A stretch of 64,000 nt of DNA, taken from NCBI RefSeq assembly GCF_015206815.1, contig NZ_JADEXZ010000015.1:1-64000 (forward strand), written 5' to 3'. Each line of letters begins with the position of its first letter. Within the stretch, counting starts at the first letter, position 1. Shown here in pieces: positions 24,201-32,738 of this stretch. The position numbers and the translations under genes are program-made. A model generated the notes under the pieces. That model did no database searches and was not told the origin of the DNA. It saw only the letters and a list, made by a program, of their open reading frames with translations. This DNA is from Fortiea sp. LEGE XX443. GTDB taxonomy: Bacteria > Cyanobacteriota > Cyanobacteriia > Cyanobacteriales > Nostocaceae.

Positions 24201-26371
24201 GACTGGTAGAAAGTCAAGAAAAACAACGACTGAGTGAAGCGAGATTAAATCGTTCCTTGAAAGTAGCTTTGTCAGTTGCATTTCTAGCCATATTAGGCTT
24301 ATCTGTTTCTATTATCACCGCAGTAGATAGCGAAATTAAAACTCTGAGTGTTTCCAGTGAAGCTTTATTTGCTTCGCAAAAAGGTATCGATGCTTTAAAA
24401 GAAGGGATAAAAGCCGGAAGAAAATTACAACAAGCTATTTGGGTAGATGCTTATACTAAACAGCAAGTGCAGACGGCTTTGTATCAAGCAGTTTCGGGAG
24501 TTAGGGAGTTTAACCGCCTAGAGGGACATATGGGCAGTGTGAATAGTGTAACATTTAGCCGCGATCGCCCTGGGCGTGGGCAAAGAAGCGATCGCTCTTT
24601 GATTGTTTCAGCCAGCGCTGATAATACAATTAAACTCTGGCGGGCTGATGGTACTTTCCTCAAAAACCTCTGGGGACACGAAGATATCGTCAACAGCGTC
24701 AGTGTGAGCTATGACGGTCAAATAATTGCTTCTGGCAGTCAAGATAAAACAGTAAAATTGTGGAGTCGGGAGGGTAAACCACTCAACACCCTCAAAGGTC
24801 ATAGGGCTGTAGTTAATAGTGTCAGTTTCAGTCCAGATGGACAAATTATTGCCTCTGGGAGTACCGATAAGACCGTAAAATTGTGGAGCCATGACGGAAA
24901 ATTGCTCCACACCTTAACCGGGCATAAAAGTACTGTCTTGAGTGTAGCTTGGTCTGCTGACAGTCAAACTCTTGCCTCTGCTGGTGCTGATGACAGCATC
25001 AAATTGTGGAACCGAGGAAGTAAATTACTGAAAACTTGGCGAGGACATGATGATGCTGTCAAAAGTATAGCTTGGTCGCCCGATGGTCAAACAATTATCT
25101 CTGGAAGCTTAGACCAGACAATCAAACTGTGGACTCCAGAAGGTAAGCTAATAAAAACTTTATCGGGACATACGGCAGGAATTACCAGCGTTAGCTTCAG
25201 CCCCGATGGTCATACAATTGCCTCAGCCAGTCTCGACGAAACCGTGAAATTGTGGAGTCCTCAAGGTTTACTGTTGGGAACTCTCAGGGGACATAACAAT
25301 TGGGTCAATAGTATCAGTTTTAGTTCCGACGGTCGGACTCTGGTTTCGGCTGGACGTGATAAAACTGTGAAACTTTGGCACTGGGATAACGTGCTGCTGC
25401 GTAACCCCAAAAGTGACCAAGAAGACTGGATTACCAGTATTAGTTTTAGTCCTGACGGTCGCACCATTGCAGCCGCAAGTCGTGATCAAACTGTTAAACT
25501 CTTAAGTAGCAAAGGTCAACTGTTACGCACATTGCAAGGTCATAAGGGTCAGGTTTGGGGTGTGGCTTGGTCAAGGGATGGTCAAAACATCGCTTCAGCT
25601 AGTAAGGATACGACAGTCAAACTTTGGAATCGTAGCGGAAAAGTACTGCATACTTTAACAGGGCATCAAGATGTAGTTTTGGGTGTAGCTTGGTCATCGG
25701 ATGGACAAATCATCGCTTCAGCTAGTAAGGATGGGACAGTCAAGCTTTGGAGTCGTGACGGAAAACTACTCAACACTTTAAAAGGCCATCAAGATGCTGT
25801 AAATTGGGTAGATTTTAGCCCTGACGGTCAATTACTCACCTCCGCCAGCGATGACAGAACAGTAATTATTTGGAGTCGGGATGGAAAACTACAAAAAACC
25901 TTAAATGGTCACAGTCGTCGGGTGAATGGTGTAGTTTGGTCAAGCGATGGTAAAACTTTAGCCTCAGCTAGTATTGATAGCACAGTCAAAATTTGGAGTC
26001 GAGACGGTCAATTACTCAATGATATTCCAGGGGATGGCGACAGTTTTATTAGTGTGAATTTGAGCCAGGATGGCAAAATGATAGTAGCTGCCAGCGATGA
26101 TAAACTAAAACTTTGGAACCGCGATGGCACACTACTGATTGCGCTTAAAGGCGATAAAGACGAATTAACCAGTATTGCGTTTAGTCCAGATGGTAAGACT
26201 TTGGCAGCTGGCAGTGGTAAGGGAATGGTAATTTTTCGGACTTTGGCAGATATTAAACTAGATAATTTACTGTCACAGGGTTGCGACTTGCTACAAGATT
26301 ATTTAAAGACTAACCCCAAAGTGAGTAAGAGCGATCGCGATTTGTGCTTTAGGCAGTATAACAAAATCTAA
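21251..26371 (+). CDS. Giant nSTAND NTPase with degenerate NTPase-like N-terminus, membrane helix and 14 WD40 repeats
   Basis: A 1706-residue protein. Residues about 20-170 look like a P-loop domain without a Walker A (FSVVLVCCNYRVLQEQIL), with a NILGLDSVER strand and PMIFWVNDEV...APDFASW. Residues about 200-510 are helical repeats, probably TPR-like. Residues about 565-900 form an nSTAND NTPase (Walker A HGQSGVGKSS, Walker B VLIFDQFEEFF). A coiled coil (about 915-1000) leads to one membrane helix (about 1004-1026), then 14 WD40 repeats (about 1090-1690), enough for two seven-bladed propellers. The layout fits a sensor-switch protein: WD40 senses, STAND NTPase switches, N-terminus signals. 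It ends 4 bp before the convergent menE stop. The trigger and output are unknown. Confidence 0.85.
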   Translation: MVEHTQANIKAANERALRSLGRAISLSRGQFSVVLVCCNYRVLQEQILQQLQTLLPGSIPKLVLPRNARSLYSAIHIQLRTNEQQPVALNILGLDSVERIDDLLSSINQIRDEFPKSHSFPMIFWVNDEVLQKVVRLAPDFASWAATPIRFEMTISQLQEFLRQETDALFATVLPQHQDTQVAEHYSTLEQVWEHNDELHFAIKELRHRGITLEPELYASLEFVFGLDDYVSDRINIALTHFQQSLLVWQQLALENTSENYNQTIPNSWNTELDILSNHTSPLVRQGVLLYYLGLCYSRLAEQNQIENRRYWYESKSYLQQSCNVLQLAQRADIVAEFISQLAEVLQHLQEWSELQTVAQKSLELHQIYGSQIQLACDYGFLAQVALQQSRWMQASILAHVSLLKLGEAQKYGAPHQYLFPLLLAQIYYLVLAEAQQSLGEHQVANEYLDKAAKELPNALENSAHQYNAHRYIRMLRTLRSLYFAAGRYLEAYTIRQKRRSVEQQYGFRAFIGAGRLQPQRQATNPALMSPSGTSSVALEIAASGREGDINNLIGKISRADQKLIVIHGQSGVGKSSTVRAGLVPALQNRTVGDQIALPVVVGVYTDWVRKLGKALTEAMSQITGEEAIEVVASDLNAPISVADILAQLTENANNHLITVLIFDQFEEFFITCTKQSEKQNFDQFLRDCLNISFVKIVFSLREDYLHRILEFKNLSALEAIDHNILNKNIRYQLNNFSPEYAKVIIQKLTERSQLHLEPALIDALVEDLSADLGEVRPIELQVVGAQLQDERINTLEQYQPYRPNKLIERYIKELIKDCGPENERAALLVLYLLTDETNQRPFKTRAELATEIAELEDAGKLELVLDILVSSGLVVLFPDVPERYQLIHDYLVDLIRYLQEQESSLQAQLDQLRWKVDQSKFEIERLKNELRQKKQQARLIETQPQQGLDLVTELRELRKREEISQLEIEQLRSVLKEKELTARLVESQEKQRLSEARLNRSLKVALSVAFLAILGLSVSIITAVDSEIKTLSVSSEALFASQKGIDALKEGIKAGRKLQQAIWVDAYTKQQVQTALYQAVSGVREFNRLEGHMGSVNSVTFSRDRPGRGQRSDRSLIVSASADNTIKLWRADGTFLKNLWGHEDIVNSVSVSYDGQIIASGSQDKTVKLWSREGKPLNTLKGHRAVVNSVSFSPDGQIIASGSTDKTVKLWSHDGKLLHTLTGHKSTVLSVAWSADSQTLASAGADDSIKLWNRGSKLLKTWRGHDDAVKSIAWSPDGQTIISGSLDQTIKLWTPEGKLIKTLSGHTAGITSVSFSPDGHTIASASLDETVKLWSPQGLLLGTLRGHNNWVNSISFSSDGRTLVSAGRDKTVKLWHWDNVLLRNPKSDQEDWITSISFSPDGRTIAAASRDQTVKLLSSKGQLLRTLQGHKGQVWGVAWSRDGQNIASASKDTTVKLWNRSGKVLHTLTGHQDVVLGVAWSSDGQIIASASKDGTVKLWSRDGKLLNTLKGHQDAVNWVDFSPDGQLLTSASDDRTVIIWSRDGKLQKTLNGHSRRVNGVVWSSDGKTLASASIDSTVKIWSRDGQLLNDIPGDGDSFISVNLSQDGKMIVAASDDKLKLWNRDGTLLIALKGDKDELTSIAFSPDGKTLAAGSGKGMVIFRTLADIKLDNLLSQGCDLLQDYLKTNPKVSKSDRDLCFRQYNKI
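24561..24595. repeat. HIP1-bounded 35-bp in-frame insertion in a WD40 repeat
   Basis: Two GCGATCGC octamers (24561-24568 and 24588-24595) enclose a short G-rich segment. The encoded RDRPGRGQRSDR replaces the normal short PDGQ turn of the first WD40 blade, lengthening its loop without breaking the frame. This looks like a small repeat insertion tolerated in a surface loop. Confidence 0.65.
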
Positions 26372-26375
26372 AATT

Positions 26376-27782
26376 TTACTGTAAAAGAAATTCTGCTGCT
26401 ATTTGTTGTAGTGCTTGACGATTGATTTTGCCTTGAGAATTGCGAGGTAAATTTGATAGACAAATCCAATGTTTAGGAACTTTGAATTTACTTAATTTCT
26501 GTTTGAGTAAAGTTTGAATTTCTAAATTAGAAGTATTACCATCTTGAGGAATATATATAGCTGTTAATACTTGTCCCCAGTGTTTATCTGGTACACCAAT
26601 TACACAAACATCGGCAACCATTTGAGTTTCATGGATGGCTGATTCTATTTCTGCGGGGTAAATGTTTTCTCCTCCTGTAATAATTTTGTCGCTGCTGCGT
26701 CCGATAATGTGTAGATAACCTTGGCTATCTAAAAACCCTAAATCATCTACTTGTAAATAATCCTGACATTCCCAAGTATTAGAATAGTAGCCAAGGGTTA
26801 AGGATTTAGCTTGAATAGTGATATTGCCGATTTGATTAACATTTAAAATTTCGCCTTGTTGATTGCGAATTGTTACCTGGGCATGAGGTAAAATTCGACC
26901 ACTGTTAGTTTTACCTTTGAGAAAATCATCGGGTTTGAGGGTGGTAATTTGCGAGGCTGTTTCTGTCATGCCATAGGTTGGTGCTAACCTAATGCTATGA
27001 AATCTCGCTTTTGCTAACAATTCATTCCAAGCTGGTGCGCCTCCCAAAAGCACCGTTTGAAATTGGGCTAACCATTCAGTTAATTCTGAACTTTTCAGGA
27101 GGCGTTGTAGTTGAGTTGGAACGAGAGAAATAAAAAAATCCGAGGGATTAATAGTAGGTATTTGACTATATTCTACAGATTTAAATGGCAGAATCGCTAG
27201 TTTACCGCCAGTCGTGAAAGAACGCATAAATTGCATTAACCCACTGACATGATATAGCGGCAACACACAAAAAGAATTAACTTTTTTGAGTTGAAAATAT
27301 TCTCTAAATCCTTGCACAGATGCCATGAGAGTTTCCCAAGTGTGGATGGCGAACTTGATTTTACCTGATGAACCACCTGTGGGAATCATGATTTGAGGGG
27401 AGTGGGGAGTGAGAAGAGGAAAAGGGGCAGGGAGCAGAGGGCAGGGGGAAAATATTTGATATTCTATTTGTTGGCTGAGTTTTACTCCCAAGACTATATC
27501 TGGTTGGACTAATTCAAATACTTGTTGCCATTCTTGTGTTCCCCAGTCGGGGTTACAGAGGAAGACTGGACAATTGGCTGCACAAGCGGCAATAAAACTG
27601 GCTAAAAATTTTACTGGTTCGCGTTCAGCTAAGATAATTTTTGGTGGTGTATCGCACTTTTTTAATATTTCTGTTAGTTCTAAATATAATTCTTCAGCTA
27701 TTGCTGGAAATTGATGGCTGTTGTTACCAATTAGCCAATCATGTTGAGACAAATTTTGCAGATAAGCTAAAGGTTGTTCCAT
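26376..27782 (-). CDS. menE: o-Succinylbenzoate-CoA ligase
   Basis: An acyl-CoA ligase that activates o-succinylbenzoate with ATP and CoA in phylloquinone synthesis. The 468-residue protein shows the adenylation motifs PTGGSSGKIKF (phosphate loop), APTYGMTETASQ and the GRSSDKIITGGENIYPAEIE hinge region; the catalytic Lys is near the C-terminus (NSQGKINR). Just before the phosphate loop is a Pro/Leu-rich segment (SPCPLLPAPFPLLTPHSP) encoded by a GGGAGCAGGG-type repeat, an unusual in-frame insertion. Its start overlaps the menC end by 16 bp. It is the last gene of menA-menC-menE. Confidence 0.95.
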   Translation of the reverse strand: MEQPLAYLQNLSQHDWLIGNNSHQFPAIAEELYLELTEILKKCDTPPKIILAEREPVKFLASFIAACAANCPVFLCNPDWGTQEWQQVFELVQPDIVLGVKLSQQIEYQIFSPCPLLPAPFPLLTPHSPQIMIPTGGSSGKIKFAIHTWETLMASVQGFREYFQLKKVNSFCVLPLYHVSGLMQFMRSFTTGGKLAILPFKSVEYSQIPTINPSDFFISLVPTQLQRLLKSSELTEWLAQFQTVLLGGAPAWNELLAKARFHSIRLAPTYGMTETASQITTLKPDDFLKGKTNSGRILPHAQVTIRNQQGEILNVNQIGNITIQAKSLTLGYYSNTWECQDYLQVDDLGFLDSQGYLHIIGRSSDKIITGGENIYPAEIESAIHETQMVADVCVIGVPDKHWGQVLTAIYIPQDGNTSNLEIQTLLKQKLSKFKVPKHWICLSNLPRNSQGKINRQALQQIAAEFLLQ

Positions 27783-28729
27783 AAACTTTGGGGATTGGTT
27801 GCATCTGCTTGAGCAAAAAAATGATCAACACCAAAACCAACTGCTCTGTTTTTGCGAGATAATTCTGCTGTTAGGTTAAGTGCAGCTTGTCTACCAATAA
27901 AAGTTTCAAATACAGATGAAAATACAGCATCAATTTCATGCTGTTGGCAAAACTGACGCAGCTGCAATGGTGAACCGACAATTCCCGGTTTGATGACAAA
28001 AATTTTTCGCCAGCCTTGTTGATAACAAGTGATGAGTTGGTGGAGTGTGGCGACAGATTCATCTAAAGCGATCGCAGTGCTGTAACATCTACTTAATTCC
28101 AACATTCCCGATAATTCCGCAACAGGTAGGGGTTGTTCCATAAATTCAATGTCTACAGGCACTTCTCCCTGGATGTTGTCGCAAGTCCACAGCCATAATT
28201 TCGCTTCTTCATAACTGAGTCCGCCGTTGGCATCTAGTCGGAGTTTCCCTGAGGCTGGTAAGCTATAACTTAGGGTATCAAAGATTGCTAATTCTTTAGC
28301 GATCGCATCAACACCAATTTTCCACTTAAATGTGCGATATCCTTCTTCCCACAGCGTTGGCCATTGTTGTAAAGCAGCTTCCCCTGCTGAAAGTAAGCCA
28401 GAGATAGAAGATGTGGAGATATCTCCCCAACTCCCCACTCCTACCAACGCTGATTCAAAACCAAATTGACAAGCGGGTAAACAATCAGGAATTGAGAAAA
28501 TTATTTCTTTGGTGATTTCTGTTGGGAGTTGACGACAAAAATCTAAGGCTTGTTCTAAAGTTTCCGAACCAAACCAACTTATGGGTGCAATTTCTCCCCA
28601 GCCGACTTTTCCTGCTTCATCAACAAGACGCAGGATAATTCCTTTACGGATATCCCAAACACCGTGATGGGTGGTGAGTGGTTGCACAAATCTACGTTGA
28701 TAAGGACGAAATTCAAACTGATAAACCAT
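27767..28729 (-). CDS. menC: o-Succinylbenzoate synthase
   Basis: An enolase-superfamily enzyme that dehydrates SHCHC to o-succinylbenzoate. The key features are visible: a FKWKIG lysine motif, LRLDANGG and IEFMEQPLP metal-ligand strands, IALDESVA, and a second Lys in IFVIKPGIVG. The ATG at 28729 overlaps the menA stop in an ATGA arrangement and gives MVYQFEFRPYQRRF, so the longer frame from 28765 is not used. That gives 320 residues. A VGVGSWGDISTSS segment may be a small repeat-derived insertion. Confidence 0.95.
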   Translation of the reverse strand: MVYQFEFRPYQRRFVQPLTTHHGVWDIRKGIILRLVDEAGKVGWGEIAPISWFGSETLEQALDFCRQLPTEITKEIIFSIPDCLPACQFGFESALVGVGSWGDISTSSISGLLSAGEAALQQWPTLWEEGYRTFKWKIGVDAIAKELAIFDTLSYSLPASGKLRLDANGGLSYEEAKLWLWTCDNIQGEVPVDIEFMEQPLPVAELSGMLELSRCYSTAIALDESVATLHQLITCYQQGWRKIFVIKPGIVGSPLQLRQFCQQHEIDAVFSSVFETFIGRQAALNLTAELSRKNRAVGFGVDHFFAQADATNPQSLWNNL

Positions 28730-29628
28730 CAGCTGATAAAAAATCCCACACCCAATAACAAGCAACTCCAGAAATGCACAGCTACAGCGATGAATTTACA
28801 GTTGCTAACTTTTTCTGGCTGGTTGTGATTTTGTTGGACATGGCGACATAATTTGACGGCGTAGGGTAAACTTAGCCAACTCAACAATGTCCAAACTGGG
28901 AAAATTCCCAAAAGAACAAACAACAAGGACAGAGGATAGATACTGGCGGTAAACCAAACCAAGACTTTCGCACCTTTAGCTGTACCCAAACGAACAATCG
29001 GCGATCGCTTACCCGCAGCTATGTCATCCTTAACTTGGTGAAAGTGTGAACAAAACAAAATTAAGCTGGTGACAATACCGACAATTACTGAAGTTGCTAA
29101 ACTCGCCAGCGACCAAGTTTGAGTTTGGCTGTAATATACCGTTGGTACTAACAAAGGGCCAAAGGCAAAAAAGCACAGAATCTCGCCTAAACCTTGATAT
29201 CCTAATCGGAAGGGCGGAGCCTGGTACATATAGCCTAAAGCACAAGCTACCAGAACCATTATGATGACAGTTGGGTCTTGTTGCCAAATGGCGATCGCTA
29301 CCACTCCTAATAAACCAATCACCAAACACAGATTTCCCAACCAAAATATTAGCGACTTTTTACCTGTCAAATTCACCAGTGAATGATGTTTATTTTTATC
29401 GATTCCTGTCTCAGAATCAAAGACATCATTACTCAAATTTTCCCATGCCAAAATTAAGATTGCCGCTAATAAAAAAATCAAAAATACTGCCGGATTAAAA
29501 ATTTTGGTTTCTGCAAAAGCGATCGCTGTTCCTATCCATATTGGCATAATAGCGACACTGTACATGGGCGGTTTAATTGCCGCCAGCCACAGCTTACTTT
29601 TGGAACGTGAAATTTGCTCGGTAGTCAT
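28729..29628 (-). CDS. menA: 2-carboxy-1,4-naphthoquinone phytyltransferase
   Basis: A UbiA-family prenyltransferase that attaches the phytyl chain to dihydroxynaphthoate in phylloquinone synthesis, in the membrane. The 299-residue protein has about eight hydrophobic helices. The first Asp-rich motif is NDVFDSETGIDKNKHHS, and the second region is HFHQVKDDIAAGKRS. The start is ATG (MTTEQISRSKSKLWLAAIKPPMYSV). It is the first gene of the menA-menC-menE operon, coupled to menC by a 1-bp overlap of stop and start. menF is divergent, 360 bp away. Confidence 0.95.
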   Translation of the reverse strand: MTTEQISRSKSKLWLAAIKPPMYSVAIMPIWIGTAIAFAETKIFNPAVFLIFLLAAILILAWENLSNDVFDSETGIDKNKHHSLVNLTGKKSLIFWLGNLCLVIGLLGVVAIAIWQQDPTVIIMVLVACALGYMYQAPPFRLGYQGLGEILCFFAFGPLLVPTVYYSQTQTWSLASLATSVIVGIVTSLILFCSHFHQVKDDIAAGKRSPIVRLGTAKGAKVLVWFTASIYPLSLLFVLLGIFPVWTLLSWLSLPYAVKLCRHVQQNHNQPEKVSNCKFIAVAVHFWSCLLLGVGFFIS

Positions 29629-29988
29629 TAGTTAATATTCATTAAATTACCCAAAGTTTCTGCATGATTTCAGTTTTGATGATTGTTCTCACCCAAATTT
29701 AATCATCCTGCTTTTATTTATTTTACTCAGCACTCAGCACACTGCTCAACTCCCGCTTCCGCTAACAGCACTCAGCACTTTTTTGGACTGGTTAACTCTC
29801 CCTTAGTAAAACTTATTCTTTGGTTGTAGGTTGAAACTGAGCATAGCTTGTCAGCATTTGGTAATACTCTAAATAAAGCAAACTATACTCTGGTGAAATG
29901 TCTACTGAATATGTTACCTGTAGAAATAGACCATGATTAATTACACTTTAGGAAGATAACTTAAAAAAAGTTTACTATTCTTAGATCC
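29629..29988. promoter_or_regulatory. Divergent menA / menF control region with a heptamer repeat
   Basis: A 360-bp region between the divergent men genes. An ACTCAGC heptamer array starts at 29724, is interrupted by about 27 bp (TGCTCAACTCCCGCTTCCGC then TAACAGC), and resumes at 29769. This is what insertion of a small dispersed repeat into a heptamer array looks like. The rest is AT-rich and must contain both promoters; no clear binding site was identified. Confidence 0.6.
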
Positions 29989-31404
29989 ATGACAGTTTCA
30001 CCATGTCGCAGCAACTTCTTTGTAAAGCACAAAGACATATACCAATTTCTGTTAGCGGTTCAAGAAAATTGCCTCAACAATAATTGTCGGCAAATTGTGA
30101 GCATTTCCCTAGATATTGACTGGGTTGATCCTTTAGTTGCATTGGATAAACTAGCGCAAGCAAATGAAATAAATTTTTACTTTGAGAATAGAGGTAAAAA
30201 AGAAGCGATCGCGGCGATTGATGCTGTGGCAAAATTACAAATTGATGGGCAAGACCGTTTTAATCAAGCAGAACATTTTATCAAAAATTGTCTGAAAAAT
30301 ATAATTAATTTTGGAGGCACTAATCAACCTTTTGCTAGTCCACACTTTTTTTGTTACTTTAGTTTTTTTAACCAAAACATTCAAGCCGACTATCCCTTTC
30401 CCTCCGCTACGATTTTTCTGCCGCGTTGGCAAATAGCTGTCAAAAATCAGCGCTGCATATTAGTTGCAAATATACTCATCACTGCTAACGCAAATTTACA
30501 AAAAATCTGGCATAATTTGTGGGATAAAATCGAACTGATTAATTCTTTAGAATACTTTTCGCCCAAACTGGATATTTTATCAACAAACTTTAGTAAGCAA
30601 TCTGTAACCAAGGCTACAGAATTTAAGCGTTCTGTTGTCTCTGCATTAGAAAAAATTCAAGCTAATCATTTAAGTAAAATTGTTTTAGCAGATGCTTTAG
30701 ATGTCAGATCAAATCATCAATTTAATTTATATAAATCATTAGATAATCTTAGACAAATACATCCTAATTGCTATATTTTCTCTACAAGTAATGGTAAAGG
30801 ACAAAACTTTATTGGGGCAAGCCCAGAAAGATTAATTTGTATTCAGAATCAACAGTTAATCACGGATGCTTTAGCCGGTTCTGCACCACGCGGTAAAACA
30901 CCAACAGAAGATGCTGCTAATGCTAATTGTTTACTAAACAGTGAAAAAGAAAGACACGAACACGCATTGGTGATTGACTTCATTACTCAACGCCTATCAC
31001 AACTAGGATTATCACCCCAAATATTACCACCACGCTTGCGACAGCTATCTAACATCCAACATTTATGGACACCCATTAGCGCCATAGTTCCAGCTAACGT
31101 TCACCCATTAAAAATTGTTGCTCAATTGCATCCTACACCAGCCGTTGCAGGTGCGGCTAGAGATGTGGCATGTGCAGAGATACGCCGTTACGAAAGCTTT
31201 GAGAGGGGATTGTATGCTGCACCCCTAGGCTGGATAGACTCTCAAGGTAACTGTGAGTTCATTGTTGGGATTCGTTCAGCATTAATTGATGGCGATCGCG
31301 CTAGACTTTATGCAGGTGCTGGTATCGTCGCCGGTTCTGATCCTGAAAAAGAATTTGCTGAGGTGCAATTGAAATTGCAAGCTTTACTCAAAGCATTGGT
31401 TTAA
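29989..31404 (+). CDS. menF: Isochorismate synthase
   Basis: A chorismate-binding enzyme that converts chorismate to isochorismate, the entry step of phylloquinone synthesis. The 471-residue protein carries the C-terminal chorismate-binding fold: SKIVLADALDV, GASPERLICIQ, DALAGSAPRGKTPTEDA, KERHEHALVIDFI, HPTPAVAGAAR and a GAGIVAGSDPEKEFAEV end motif. The start is ATG at 29989. It is divergent from menA-menC-menE, so the window holds most of the pathway; menB, menD and the thioesterase are elsewhere. Confidence 0.94.
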   Translation: MTVSPCRSNFFVKHKDIYQFLLAVQENCLNNNCRQIVSISLDIDWVDPLVALDKLAQANEINFYFENRGKKEAIAAIDAVAKLQIDGQDRFNQAEHFIKNCLKNIINFGGTNQPFASPHFFCYFSFFNQNIQADYPFPSATIFLPRWQIAVKNQRCILVANILITANANLQKIWHNLWDKIELINSLEYFSPKLDILSTNFSKQSVTKATEFKRSVVSALEKIQANHLSKIVLADALDVRSNHQFNLYKSLDNLRQIHPNCYIFSTSNGKGQNFIGASPERLICIQNQQLITDALAGSAPRGKTPTEDAANANCLLNSEKERHEHALVIDFITQRLSQLGLSPQILPPRLRQLSNIQHLWTPISAIVPANVHPLKIVAQLHPTPAVAGAARDVACAEIRRYESFERGLYAAPLGWIDSQGNCEFIVGIRSALIDGDRARLYAGAGIVAGSDPEKEFAEVQLKLQALLKALV

Positions 31405-31458
31405 TCTGCTATTTATTCTCTCCTCCTCATCTCCCCATCGATAAAGAAGCTGATACGC

Positions 31459-32028
31459 ATGTTACAAGTACCAAATGAAATATTGACTTTAGAAGAATTT
31501 CTTGTACTACCAGAAACTCAGCCAAGCTTAGAGTATATCGACGGTCAAATCATTCAAAAACCGATGCCTCAAGGAAAACATAGCACTATTCAAGGAGAAC
31601 TCTGTCCTACAATCAATTCTGTTGTAAAAGTACAAAAAATGGGTTGGGCTTTTCCAGAATTACGTTGCACTTTTGGAGGAGGTTCTATAGTTCCCGATGT
31701 TGCTGTATTCTCTTGGGCAAGGCTTCCTGTAGATGAAAACGGTGATATTGCTAATACATTTGCCATAGCACCCGACTGGATAATAGAAATTCTTTCCCCA
31801 GAACAAAGCCATACAAAAGTTACAAAAAAAATCTTACACGCTCTCAACCACGGCACTCAAATGGGTTGGTTAATTGACCCTGACGAGCGATTTATTGCTG
31901 CTTATCCTGCGGGAAGACAACCTTTACCTTTTGAAGAAATTGAGGCTATTTTACCAGTGCCAGAATTCTGTCAGGGATTACAGTTGAGCGTAGGTAATAT
32001 TTTTGGCTGGTTAAAGGTGTTAAATTGA
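31459..32028 (+). CDS. Uma2-family (DUF820) PD-(D/E)XK protein
   Basis: A 189-residue protein of the large cyanobacterial Uma2/DUF820 family, with a restriction-endonuclease-like fold. The pattern is LTLEEFLxLPE...LEYIDGQIIQKP, then IVPDVAVFSW and WIIEILSPEQS, which provide the Asp and Glu of the nuclease core. These genes are present in tens of copies in filamentous cyanobacteria, and their role is not settled. It lies 54 bp after menF; the spacer is CT-rich. It is probably not functionally linked to menF. Confidence 0.87.
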   Translation: MLQVPNEILTLEEFLVLPETQPSLEYIDGQIIQKPMPQGKHSTIQGELCPTINSVVKVQKMGWAFPELRCTFGGGSIVPDVAVFSWARLPVDENGDIANTFAIAPDWIIEILSPEQSHTKVTKKILHALNHGTQMGWLIDPDERFIAAYPAGRQPLPFEEIEAILPVPEFCQGLQLSVGNIFGWLKVLN

Positions 32029-32058
32029 TTTGATAAGAAAAATAATTTTGTTCAATAT

Positions 32059-32487
32059 ATGACTAACAAAGAGGAACTATCACAAAAAGATTTCTACGAG
32101 TACACAGTACGGCAAATAGAAAGGGAGCAAAATTTAGTCAACAATCGACTCTCCTGGATGCTTACATTTCAAGGATTTCTCTTCGCCTCGATTGCATTAG
32201 TTGCTAACAAAGATACAGAGCCGTCAATACGTCTAGTTTTTAGAAATGTTATACCAGCCATTGGAATTGCCGTTGCACTATTAGCTTTTATTGGGATTCA
32301 TGCTGCTGCTCTTTCAAGTAATGAAATTAAGGCAAAATGGAAACAGAGGGCTGGATTCCAGGATTACCCACCAACGTTTGGGACTAGTAAAATAAGCTTA
32401 TTAGGAAGAATTACAAGCTACGGTATACCTACCTCTGTAGTTTTGGCTTGGCTACTGCTGTTGTTTGGTTTAATTACAGTCACCTAA
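32059..32487 (+). CDS. Small membrane protein, unknown
   Basis: A 142-residue protein. A charged N-terminus (DFYEYTVRQIEREQNLVNNR) is followed by three hydrophobic segments: WMLTFQGFLFASIALVA, VIPAIGIAVALLAFIGIHAA and IPTSVVLAWLLLLFGLI. Similar proteins with an N-terminal helix that begins E..N.R..W.L..QGFLF are common in bacteria as unnamed membrane proteins. It follows the Uma2 gene by 30 bp and may share its transcript. Function is unknown. Confidence 0.75.
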   Translation: MTNKEELSQKDFYEYTVRQIEREQNLVNNRLSWMLTFQGFLFASIALVANKDTEPSIRLVFRNVIPAIGIAVALLAFIGIHAAALSSNEIKAKWKQRAGFQDYPPTFGTSKISLLGRITSYGIPTSVVLAWLLLLFGLITVT

Positions 32488-32738
32488 CAAGCTTGGTGCA
32501 TAGTAATATCTCAAACTGCTATTTATGTCAAAAAACAGAGAAGAAAAGTTTTAACTCTCGATAATTAAGTTTTTTTGAAAAATCTCAAGTCCGTCATCTA
32601 TTATGCTTAATACTAATTCTCAGTATTGCTAACGAACTTGTGATGGCCTTCCAAGCAGTAGAAAGAAGTAAAAAAGTATACTGAATTTGCAGTTACATAA
32701 ATCTGTAGAGACGTTGCATTACAACATCTCTACAAACT

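Noticed and set aside
24484-26371. Minus-strand ORFs opposite the WD40 region
   Set aside because: They mirror the WD40 repeat coding and have no independent features.
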